The translations under genes were made by a program, and so were the position numbers. The notes beneath the pieces are model-generated. The model was not told where the DNA came from, searched no databases, and worked only from the letters and a program-made list of their open reading frames with translations. DNA of 64,000 nucleotides from NCBI RefSeq assembly GCF_013386165.1, contig NZ_JACAOS010000003.1, positions 288,287 through 352,286 on the forward strand, written 5' to 3'. The DNA comes from Pseudomonas gingeri. Lineage in GTDB: Bacteria > Pseudomonadota > Gammaproteobacteria > Pseudomonadales > Pseudomonadaceae. Position 1 is the stretch's first letter. Every line of letters begins with the position of its first letter. This document shows positions 16,956 to 24,405 of this stretch, piece by piece.

Positions 16956-18857
16956 TTACTCGACCCAATCGATTTGAAAGCTGTAATGCCCCAGGGCCGG
17001 TGCCAGTGTTTCCCGATGAGCACCGGCCTCGATACGGGCGACAAGCCCTCGGCGAGGGTCTTGCACAACGTCTAGCGCAATGTCCGTGAGTTCCAGGTAT
17101 TCGATTTCCCGTTGTACAACCCGGGCGATTTCTCTTTGCTGCAAGGCCGGTTTGAATATCTTGCCTACGGCAGTCAGTGGGAGTGCTTCGAGTATTTCGA
17201 TGCGCTTGGGAACGGCGGCACGCTCGCTGATGTGGAGGTCGGCGTACTCCTGTAGCGCTTCGGTGTCGCAGATGCACCCTGGTTTCAGTTGAACGTAGGC
17301 GACTGGCACCTCACCCGAGTAGGCGTCGGGGCAGCCGATTGCGGCGGCCAAGGCCACGGCGGGGTGGGCTTGCAGCGCCTCTTCGATCTGCTTGGGATCG
17401 ATGTTGTGGCCGCCGCGTATGATCAGTTCCTTCTTGCGTCCGGTCAGCCAGAAGTATCCCTGCTCATCCTGGCGCCCCAGGTCACCGGTATTCAGCCAGG
17501 GCTGGCCGTCAATATCGATCCACAGCCCCTGGTTATGGCTTTCATCCAGGTAACCATCGAACAGATTCGGTCCTCTGATCACGATCAGGCCGACTTCATC
17601 TGTATCGGCATCGCGTTGGTAATGCCCGGCATCGTCGAGCAGGATGGCGCGCATTTCCTGGTAGGCGATTCGTATCCCGATGGAACCGATACGGCGCTCG
17701 CCGAGAGGAGGATTGACCGAGGAAACGCAGGCGCCTTCGGTCAGGCCGTAGCCTTCGAGGATCTTGACGCCGGTCCGGCGTTCGAAGTCTTGAAAGAGCT
17801 CAACCGGCAGGGGGGCGGCGCCACACAACGCGTAGCTGAGGCTGGACAGATTGCGGCCCAGCAACTCGGTTTGCAGAAGCGCTGCATAGACGGTGGGCAC
17901 GCCGGAAAAGAAGTTGATACCGAAGTGCTCGACCATCTCCCAGAAGCGGGCGATCACCCCTTCGCCACGATACCCTTGCGGTGTTCCCAGGATCACATGA
18001 TCGCCTTGGGTCCAAGGCATCAACCCGGTGACCAGTTGTCCATTGACATGGAACAGTGGCAGGCCGCAAAAGATCACCTGGCCACTGCTGGATTGCTGCA
18101 AGTGAGCGGTCATGGCCCAGGCATTGAAGACCTCCGAACCATGGGTGCGTACCGCGATTTTCGGCAGTCCGGTGGTACCGCCGGTGCAGAAGTAGGAGGA
18201 GTGCTCCTCGGCGCGGATCTGTCGGAAGCTCTTCAGGTCTCTGCCTGGCTGGGCATTCATGAGCGCTCTCAACTCATGGATCGGGACGCCGTTGTGCTGT
18301 GCCCGTGCCTGTTGTGCCAGGGCCCCGAGGGCGCTACACAGTGGTTCGCTGACATAGGGCTCCATACTGGCCCAGACCACATGCTTGACCAGGGGAAGCT
18401 GATCCAGTTGCGAGGCCAGCTTGGGCCAGAGGTCACTGCCCGGTGTGGGGGCGAGGGTCACCACCACCGACGCCTTGGCGGTGTGCAGCAAGCTGGCCAT
18501 CTGCTTGGCTTCCAACTGCGGATTAATCGCCATGACGATGCCCGCCGCCTCACCGCCCCAAATGGTGAAGTGGGTCTCCGGCAGGTTGGGCAGGATAAAG
18601 GCAATCACCTCTCCTGGCACGATGCCCAGATCGTGGAAGGCATTCGCCGCACGGGTGATGCTCGCGAAGAGCTGGGAATAGTTCCATTCAAAGGGGCAGG
18701 TGAAGTCGCGGGCTTCGGGGAAGAAGCTCAGCGCGGGTCTCCAGGCATGCTGTTTGGCTGCTCGCCGCAAGGCCTCATAGGTGCTCGGTGCCAGGTAGCG
18801 CTCTGACAGTGGGGTACGCTCCAGGTTTTGGATATCGCTCAGGGTCTGTACGGTCAT
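16956..18857 (-). CDS. AMP-dependent acyl-CoA synthetase/ligase
   Basis: 633 aa from ATG at 18857, which overlaps the upstream stop (TGATG). ANL-superfamily motifs in order: P-loop YFCTGGTTGLPKIAVRTHGS, YGLTEGACVSSVNPPLGERR, NTGDLGRQDEQGYFWLTGR, RKKELIIRGGHNIDPKQIEE, and the catalytic Lys in LTAVGKIFKPALQ. It activates a carboxylic acid with ATP and CoA. In this cluster it may ligate CoA to the aromatic-derived acid or side chain. The length is somewhat above the usual 550 because of an extended N- and C-terminus. Confidence 0.92.
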   Translation of the reverse strand: MTVQTLSDIQNLERTPLSERYLAPSTYEALRRAAKQHAWRPALSFFPEARDFTCPFEWNYSQLFASITRAANAFHDLGIVPGEVIAFILPNLPETHFTIWGGEAAGIVMAINPQLEAKQMASLLHTAKASVVVTLAPTPGSDLWPKLASQLDQLPLVKHVVWASMEPYVSEPLCSALGALAQQARAQHNGVPIHELRALMNAQPGRDLKSFRQIRAEEHSSYFCTGGTTGLPKIAVRTHGSEVFNAWAMTAHLQQSSSGQVIFCGLPLFHVNGQLVTGLMPWTQGDHVILGTPQGYRGEGVIARFWEMVEHFGINFFSGVPTVYAALLQTELLGRNLSSLSYALCGAAPLPVELFQDFERRTGVKILEGYGLTEGACVSSVNPPLGERRIGSIGIRIAYQEMRAILLDDAGHYQRDADTDEVGLIVIRGPNLFDGYLDESHNQGLWIDIDGQPWLNTGDLGRQDEQGYFWLTGRKKELIIRGGHNIDPKQIEEALQAHPAVALAAAIGCPDAYSGEVPVAYVQLKPGCICDTEALQEYADLHISERAAVPKRIEILEALPLTAVGKIFKPALQQREIARVVQREIEYLELTDIALDVVQDPRRGLVARIEAGAHRETLAPALGHYSFQIDWVE

Positions 18858-19813
18858 CAGGCTTCTCCCACTACCCGGTTGCGTTGCACGCCCAGGTCGA
18901 CAACACCATCGGCACTGCGAATGCGCGCCTCGACCACGTCGCCTGGCTTGAGGTACTGCGAACGGTTCTCCTGGGCCTTGAGGAACAGCTTCCACTTGAC
19001 AGCTTCCGGCATCAGCGCGGCGATGCGCTGCTTGGCCGGGGAGGGGACCGTCAGGGCGCAGCCGGCCGGTGTGCCGGTGGCGATCAGGTCGCCGATGTCG
19101 AGGTCCTGCACGCCGGAAAGTTCGCTCAGGGTTTCGGCCGGACCGTAGACCAGGTTGGCGGTGCTGTCGTTCTGGCGCACCTGGTCGTTGACCGTCAGGC
19201 GCAATTGCAGGGCCTTCAGGTAGTGCATGTCCTGGGGGCCCAGCAGGCAGAGGTAGGGGCCGACCGGGCCGAAGGTGCGAAAGCTCTTGCCCTTGTAGAA
19301 CTGCATCTGGGGAATCTGGATATCACGAGCCGAGTAGTCGTTGACGATAACGACACCGGCAATGAACTCGTGCAGGTTGTCGTCGGTCACCGTGACCGCT
19401 GCGCTGATCGGGCGTTTCATCACCAGGCCCAATTCGATCTCGTAGTCCAGGAAGCGCACGTTACGTGGCTTGATCAGGTCGCTGTCCGCCGCCACCAGGC
19501 AACTGGTCGCCTTGGTGAAGATCATGTTGAATTTCTTCGCGTCCGGGTCCATGCCCGACTCGATCATGTGCTGGCGATAGTTGGCGCCCTGGCAGACGAA
19601 CTGCTGGTTGCGGGTCAGCGGAGACAGCAGCTTGACTTCGTCCTCGGTCAACTCGGTGCCTTTCAGTTGTGCGAGATCTTCAATGTTGTTCTGACGGATA
19701 AAGTCGCCGGTGCTGGTAAAGGTTCCAGGAATCACCGTGATGGACCCCGGGCGTCTGACACCCCAGTGGACGGCGTTTTGATATTCGAAGCGGGCAATAT
19801 GAACAACGGACAT
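18857..19813 (-). CDS. Fumarylacetoacetate hydrolase family protein
   Basis: 318 aa from ATG at 19813 with GGAG 8 bp upstream. FAH-fold metal-site motifs: DYEIELGLVMKRPIS, VVIVNDYSARDIQ, KSFRTFGPVGPYLCLL and DLIATGTPAGCALTVPSP. The family contains C-C hydrolases and decarboxylases acting on 2-oxo or acylpyruvate products of aromatic ring cleavage. Placement between a VOC dioxygenase and an acyl-CoA ligase supports hydrolysis of a ring-cleavage product. Mg or Mn dependent by family. Confidence 0.92.
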   Translation of the reverse strand: MSVVHIARFEYQNAVHWGVRRPGSITVIPGTFTSTGDFIRQNNIEDLAQLKGTELTEDEVKLLSPLTRNQQFVCQGANYRQHMIESGMDPDAKKFNMIFTKATSCLVAADSDLIKPRNVRFLDYEIELGLVMKRPISAAVTVTDDNLHEFIAGVVIVNDYSARDIQIPQMQFYKGKSFRTFGPVGPYLCLLGPQDMHYLKALQLRLTVNDQVRQNDSTANLVYGPAETLSELSGVQDLDIGDLIATGTPAGCALTVPSPAKQRIAALMPEAVKWKLFLKAQENRSQYLKPGDVVEARIRSADGVVDLGVQRNRVVGEA

Positions 19814-19868
19814 TGAAGGTACTCCTGGAGCGTCGTTCGCCCCGTTTTTGTTGGTCTTGGGGGCGGGC

Positions 19869-20960
19869 TTATCCAAACAGGCGCATAAGCGTCATCAGCT
19901 TGCGAACTGTCAGGTCCGGACTGCGCCGTAGATTGCGAATCAGTGCGCGCAGGTTGCTCAGACTCATCCTGGGCTGGGTGAAACTCTTGGGCATGCGCTG
20001 GCCCCATTGCGCCATGGCATCCGGGCCGACCGGGTGAACGCCGATGGCTTGGGAGGCGGTGAAGAGGTCACCGTCGCAGTAGTGCTCATGCTTGTCACCC
20101 CAGGGGTCTTGCCAGTAATCGAAGATCTGGCTACCCAGAATGTGCCGGCCGATTCCCCACGCATGTTTCCAGCCTCGCTCCTGCAGGACGCGTTGCCCCA
20201 TGCCCACCGCATCGGCATCGACAACCTCGTAGGCGCTGTGGCTGTAGGTCGCCATAAAGCCCTGGGCAATGGCGAGGCTGTGGTGGTCTGTGGGCGTTTC
20301 GCCACGATCCAGGCGCATGAAGGTGACGATGGGCGAGCCGTCTTCAAGAACCTGTACATCGCTGGGAATGAAGCCGAAGTGCTGGGTGTACCAGGCGCAG
20401 GTCGCCTGGTAGTCGGCGACCTCGACGACCACGTGGCCAAGCTTCAGCACTTCCGGTGGCGCTACGGGCGGGCGTTGGGGGTGGTTGATCCGCGGCTGCT
20501 GCTCCGCCAGATTGAGTGCCAGGGCGGTGCGGTGCGGCAGAGGTATGCTTGGGGCCTGTCCGTAGATGGCTTCGACCAGGAATCCTGAGGGATCGATCAG
20601 CCTGACCTGCTTTCCGCCACCCGGATGCCCGATTTCCTCGATGCAGGAGGCGCCCTCGACTCGGGTCAGTCGCTCAAGGTCATCCAGGCTGCAGACTTCC
20701 AGACCGAAACCGAGAAAGCGCGCCTTGGTTCCGCGATGGGCACGGTAGCAGTAGGGCGTGGCTTCGGCTGCGCGGAGATAGAGCGTACTGGCATTGATAT
20801 GGCTGATGAGCAGGCCGAAGTCGGCCAGGAAATGGGCCGTCGCATCGAGGTCAGGCCGCTCGAAGATCAGGTGGGTGAGGCGTCGAGCCTTGACCGTCGG
20901 GTTGGGATGCCGAGCAGGTTGCGGCGTCTTCAGTTGAGGTAGCGCAGTGATGCTATTCAT
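19869..20960 (-). CDS. VOC-family extradiol-type dioxygenase
   Basis: 363 aa from ATG at 20960; the much longer reading to 21365 runs into the TetR gene. Two tandem vicinal-oxygen-chelate modules: an N-terminal one starting RRLTHLIFERPDLDATAHFL and a C-terminal one starting LKLGHVVVEVADYQATCAWY. In the second, His (LGHVVVEV), His (YSHSAYEVVD) and Glu (GDKHEHYCDGD) match the iron triad of type I extradiol catechol dioxygenases. The N-terminal module lacks the triad. It probably cleaves the ring of a catechol made by the FAD hydroxylase at 22500-24152. Substrate not predictable. Confidence 0.88.
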   Translation of the reverse strand: MNSITALPQLKTPQPARHPNPTVKARRLTHLIFERPDLDATAHFLADFGLLISHINASTLYLRAAEATPYCYRAHRGTKARFLGFGLEVCSLDDLERLTRVEGASCIEEIGHPGGGKQVRLIDPSGFLVEAIYGQAPSIPLPHRTALALNLAEQQPRINHPQRPPVAPPEVLKLGHVVVEVADYQATCAWYTQHFGFIPSDVQVLEDGSPIVTFMRLDRGETPTDHHSLAIAQGFMATYSHSAYEVVDADAVGMGQRVLQERGWKHAWGIGRHILGSQIFDYWQDPWGDKHEHYCDGDLFTASQAIGVHPVGPDAMAQWGQRMPKSFTQPRMSLSNLRALIRNLRRSPDLTVRKLMTLMRLFG

Positions 20961-21046
20961 TATTTTTATTCTCCGAACTTTCTTCGGGCAAAACCTGCCC
21001 CAACCCCTGGGTAACAGGGGAGAAAACCAGATAGCAGTGTTAGGGA

Positions 21047-21664
21047 TCAGTCGATCGTGGAGAGCTCGGGCAGTTCCTGGGCTGCCAGTTCCCTTGCCTC
21101 CTGTGCAGGTACCCCGAGCGCCCGAAGTATGAATTCCGCGGCGTCGGTACCGGCCTCGCGCCAGGTCCGATGTCCTTCGAGCACCAGGAACATCGATCCC
21201 AGAGCCGCACCTGAAATCAGTGTGATCAAAGAGATCAACTGGTCTTGCCGGAAGGCGTAGCGTCCGATGGCAAGGCCATCGAGCAGATCCTTCGTCGCCT
21301 GGCTGGCAAACATCTCGCGCAGTGCGGCGTTGTTTATGGCGAATCGGTGGATGAAGGTGCCCCATTGCGGCTCTTCATGGGCTCGTCGAATGAAGAAACG
21401 GACACCATTGGAGAGGCGATGGGCAGGGTCGGTGATGGATTCGAAACTCTTCTTGACCCGTTCGTGCATTTCAGCGCTGAGACGGGCGGCCACTGTTTCG
21501 AACAACTGGTCCATGTCTTGAACGTTGTTGTTGTAGATCGTTCCGCGTGCCACACCGGCCTCATTGGCAAGGTCTCTGATGCTGACATCAATGGCGCCGT
21601 GCTTGGCAAAAAGGCGAAGTGCAGCTTGGTGGATGCGGCGCTGCACCGGATTCATGAGTTCCAC
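21047..21664 (-). CDS. TetR/AcrR-family transcriptional regulator
   Basis: 205 aa (a start three codons later, 21655, is also possible). The helix-turn-helix lies at residues 20-50 (ALRLFAKHGAIDVSIRDLAN, EAGVARGTIYNNNVQDMDQL); the usual recognition-helix ending YYHF/YNYF is replaced by YNNNV, which is unusual. The ligand domain is all-helical. It is the nearest regulator to the dioxygenase gene 86 bp downstream. A perfect palindrome at 21732-21747, about 70 bp upstream of its start, is a candidate autoregulatory operator. Confidence 0.9.
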   Translation of the reverse strand: MELMNPVQRRIHQAALRLFAKHGAIDVSIRDLANEAGVARGTIYNNNVQDMDQLFETVAARLSAEMHERVKKSFESITDPAHRLSNGVRFFIRRAHEEPQWGTFIHRFAINNAALREMFASQATKDLLDGLAIGRYAFRQDQLISLITLISGAALGSMFLVLEGHRTWREAGTDAAEFILRALGVPAQEARELAAQELPELSTID

Positions 21665-21705
21665 GCGTTAGCTCCAGGGTTAACATTAGGAGAGATTAGA
21701 CACCT

Positions 21706-21754
21706 GTGTTCATTTTTGGTCAATGATGTTTTGAACAGTCGTGTTCATTTTTGG
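21706..21754. promoter_or_regulatory. Candidate TetR operator: palindrome plus direct repeats
   Basis: TGAACA-GTCG-TGTTCA (21732-21747) is a perfect 16-bp inverted repeat. The 14-mer GTGTTCATTTTTGG occurs at 21706-21719 and again at 21741-21754, so the right half of the palindrome is repeated 35 bp away. The site sits in the 173 bp gap upstream of the TetR-dioxygenase-hydrolase-ligase run. Confidence 0.55.
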
Positions 21755-21837
21755 CTTTTTCGAGAGTGATCCTGTGCCGACAACGCGCCGGTCAGGTTTC
21801 ATCAGGAAAGTGCTGGAGGCGGGGCAAGGGGTCGGGT

Positions 21838-22497
21838 TCAGGCTTGGGAAGGGGTAGGCAGCGCCAGGCCAGCGATTCTCCTGGCTTTGGCAGGAGTTAC
21901 ACCCAGAGCCCTGAGGATCATCTCGGCGACATGCACGTCGTGCTCCTCTGCTGCGCGCCCTTCGACCACCGCGCGCATTGCTCCGGTGGTGCAGGACACC
22001 ACGATGTCCAGCGCGATCCCTTCGTCCTGAAACGCGAAAGAGCCCTCACCGAGCCCCGCACGCAAGTCGTCCAGTACATGGGCGGTCAAGCGCGAGCGGA
22101 TGGCATGGTCGAAGTGGATGATGCGCAGCAGTGCACTGGCCCACGGATGATCCTGGGCGGCTCGGAGTATGAACATGCGCACGCCGATCGACAGTCGCTG
22201 GGCGCCACTTTTCACCTCCATGCTCAGGACGGAAATGACATCGGAAAAATCCGCTGCCATGGTGATTCCCGCCGCCTCGAACACTTCGTCGCGTGTACGG
22301 AAGTAGTTGTAGATGGTACCGGTGGACACTTCGGCCTCCGAGGCGACGTCAAGCAGGGTTATCTCCCCCGGCTCCTTGCGCGCGAGAAGCCGCAAGGCGG
22401 CGTCCACGAGCCCGCGTCGGGTACGTTCACGCTTCTTGTGACCTCGTGTGAGAGGTTGGGGCGTGGCGGCTTCAGCAGGAAAGTCGGGGGAGGGCAT
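21838..22497 (-). CDS. TetR/AcrR-family transcriptional regulator
   Basis: 219 aa, starting 2 bp after the FAD-monooxygenase stop, so translationally coupled to it. It has a basic N-terminus (RGHKKRERTRRGLVDAALRL) and a canonical helix-turn-helix (EITLLDVASEAEVSTGTIYN, then YFRTRDEVFEA), with a helical effector domain after residue 80. Two TetR genes in one cluster suggests separate control of the hydroxylation and ring-cleavage steps. Confidence 0.93.
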   Translation of the reverse strand: MPSPDFPAEAATPQPLTRGHKKRERTRRGLVDAALRLLARKEPGEITLLDVASEAEVSTGTIYNYFRTRDEVFEAAGITMAADFSDVISVLSMEVKSGAQRLSIGVRMFILRAAQDHPWASALLRIIHFDHAIRSRLTAHVLDDLRAGLGEGSFAFQDEGIALDIVVSCTTGAMRAVVEGRAAEEHDVHVAEMILRALGVTPAKARRIAGLALPTPSQA

Positions 22498-22499
22498 GC

Positions 22500-24152
22500 T
22501 CAGGCTCGTAGTCGAAGAGGTTCGTCGATGTTAATGGAAGTGTGAGCTGCCGTGGAGCCGTCCTTTATCAATCCTGTGCAGGTCTGGAGCAGCTTGCCCG
22601 CCTGGTTGGCGGGTTCGTGGTGCATGACGATGCGGTCGGGACGAACCACGGCGAGTGTGCCCTTGGCGGCCAGCGACAGGAGGCCATGGTTCAGGTCCTC
22701 TACAAAGGCACAACCGATGCGCGCGCGCTGGCCATGGGGCGTGATTTGCAGGAAGCTGCCGCCCACGGCTTTCCAAGCATCGATTTGAGTGGCGTCCAGC
22801 AGCGACAGCGGGTCAACACCGAATCCGACCAGCGTGAGATGGTCTCCAAGAGCATCGTCGCTCCGTTGGATCTGCTGCTGGGCGTTACGAACCCAGACCT
22901 GAGGGAATAATCCCCCGCGAATCAGCTTGTCGCGACGGCAATGAGGCACGAACAGGCCTTGCTTGAAAATATTCTTCGGTTTCATGTCCAGTTCCTCGAA
23001 GTATTTCCTGGTCATCGAGGTCAATGAAAGCGTACGCATCAGGCCATGTACGAAAAAGGCCGCCAGCATATTCTTGGGCATCACCAGGCGTCCCATGAGC
23101 TTGGCCATGTCGATCATCGCCTTGGCGTGGGGGCGACGTTCCCGGTCATAGGAGTCCAGTACCGAAGCCGACGCATGGCCGCGCAGGACCCAGGCGAGTT
23201 TCCAGGCCAGGTTGGCCGCATCGCGAAGCCCGGCGACCAGGCCCTGCCCGGCGAAAGGTGGGGTTATATGGGCGGCATCTCCCGCCAGGAAGATACGGCC
23301 CTTGCTGAAGCGTTCGCAGCAGCGTGCATGGAATCGATAGACCGCCTTGCGTTCGACATTCAGCTCCTTCGGGTCGACCCAGGGCGCGATCAAACGGGCG
23401 ATGTTTTGCGCGCTTTCCATTTCCTCCCGGGCCTCACCCGGCTTGAGCATGAACTCCCAGCGCTCCCTTCCACCGGGGGCCGGCATATGCGGCGTGGGGC
23501 GCTTGGGGTCGCAGAGGAACTCGACGTGATCGATGGCTACCCCTTGGCGATTATTGGTATCCACGATCAACCAATCCTCGGCAAAGGTGCGTCCTTTGAA
23601 ATCCTGGCCGATCAGGGTCCTGACCTTTGAGCTGGCACCATCCGCACCCACCAGGTACCGAGCCAGGATGCTGTGGGTCCGACCCTCCTGGTCCCTTACC
23701 GTCGCCACGACGCAATCGGGCTGCTCGGTCACGTGTTCGAGCTCCAGGCCACCGATGCTGGTCACCGACTCGAACCGGGATACCTGGGCGCGCATGGCAT
23801 ATTCGAGATCGGGTTGATAGAAGGTCACCAGTTTGGGATGGCCATCGATGCACCCGGTGGTATTGGCCCGGCCGAATTGGCCGAGGATCGGGGAGCGCAT
23901 CCGCACTTCGGGGATCACGATCTTCTCGAAGGCGTCTTCGGCCAATCCGGCCAGTTGCAGGATGCGCAGCGCCTCGTTGTCCAGGGCAATGGCACGCGGC
24001 ATCAACAGGACCTCATGGCTCTTGTCCAGAGCCAATGTCCTGATGCCATAACGGCCCAGCAGCGCTGCGAGCGTAGCGCCTACCGGACCGTAGCCGATGA
24101 TCAGCACATCAACGCTGGCCGGTAGCGGTTCGGGTGCATTCTTGTTGTTCAT
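22500..24152 (-). CDS. FAD-dependent aromatic hydroxylase, MhpA-like
   Basis: 550 aa from ATG at 24152 with AAGGG 6-7 bp upstream. Flavoprotein monooxygenase motifs in order: IIGYGPVGATLAALLGRYGI (FAD ADP-binding), ARYLVGADGASSKVRTLIG (the DG motif, FAD/NADPH) and GRIFLAGDAAHITPPFAGQG (the GD motif, FAD ribityl). A C-terminal thioredoxin-like domain as in MhpA and phenol hydroxylases is consistent with the length. MhpA hydroxylates 3-(3-hydroxyphenyl)propionate to a catechol. Here the substrate is unknown, but a catechol product feeding the dioxygenase is expected. Confidence 0.92.
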   Translation of the reverse strand: MNNKNAPEPLPASVDVLIIGYGPVGATLAALLGRYGIRTLALDKSHEVLLMPRAIALDNEALRILQLAGLAEDAFEKIVIPEVRMRSPILGQFGRANTTGCIDGHPKLVTFYQPDLEYAMRAQVSRFESVTSIGGLELEHVTEQPDCVVATVRDQEGRTHSILARYLVGADGASSKVRTLIGQDFKGRTFAEDWLIVDTNNRQGVAIDHVEFLCDPKRPTPHMPAPGGRERWEFMLKPGEAREEMESAQNIARLIAPWVDPKELNVERKAVYRFHARCCERFSKGRIFLAGDAAHITPPFAGQGLVAGLRDAANLAWKLAWVLRGHASASVLDSYDRERRPHAKAMIDMAKLMGRLVMPKNMLAAFFVHGLMRTLSLTSMTRKYFEELDMKPKNIFKQGLFVPHCRRDKLIRGGLFPQVWVRNAQQQIQRSDDALGDHLTLVGFGVDPLSLLDATQIDAWKAVGGSFLQITPHGQRARIGCAFVEDLNHGLLSLAAKGTLAVVRPDRIVMHHEPANQAGKLLQTCTGLIKDGSTAAHTSINIDEPLRLRA

Positions 24153-24405
24153 ATCGAGCCCTTGTTGTGATTGGAGTTGTGGGCGGCAAAGTCCCATCGT
24201 CAGGCAGGGTCAGGCTATGGGAAAATGAGAGATCTTTCAATATTGATTGATTCGTTATTTATTTTTCTGAAATCATTCTCATGCCAAGATAGGTGTGTAC
24301 GAGCGCCGGGGGACCTCAGGATGGGGGCGGCACCCAGCGCATGGCGCCTGGCATGCCTCCTGGCGCAGTACTATTCTTTTTACTCAGGTCATTCAGGAAT
24401 CAAGC

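Noticed and set aside
17289..18806. 505-aa plus-strand open frame
   Set aside because: Antisense to the acyl-CoA ligase; shadow frame.
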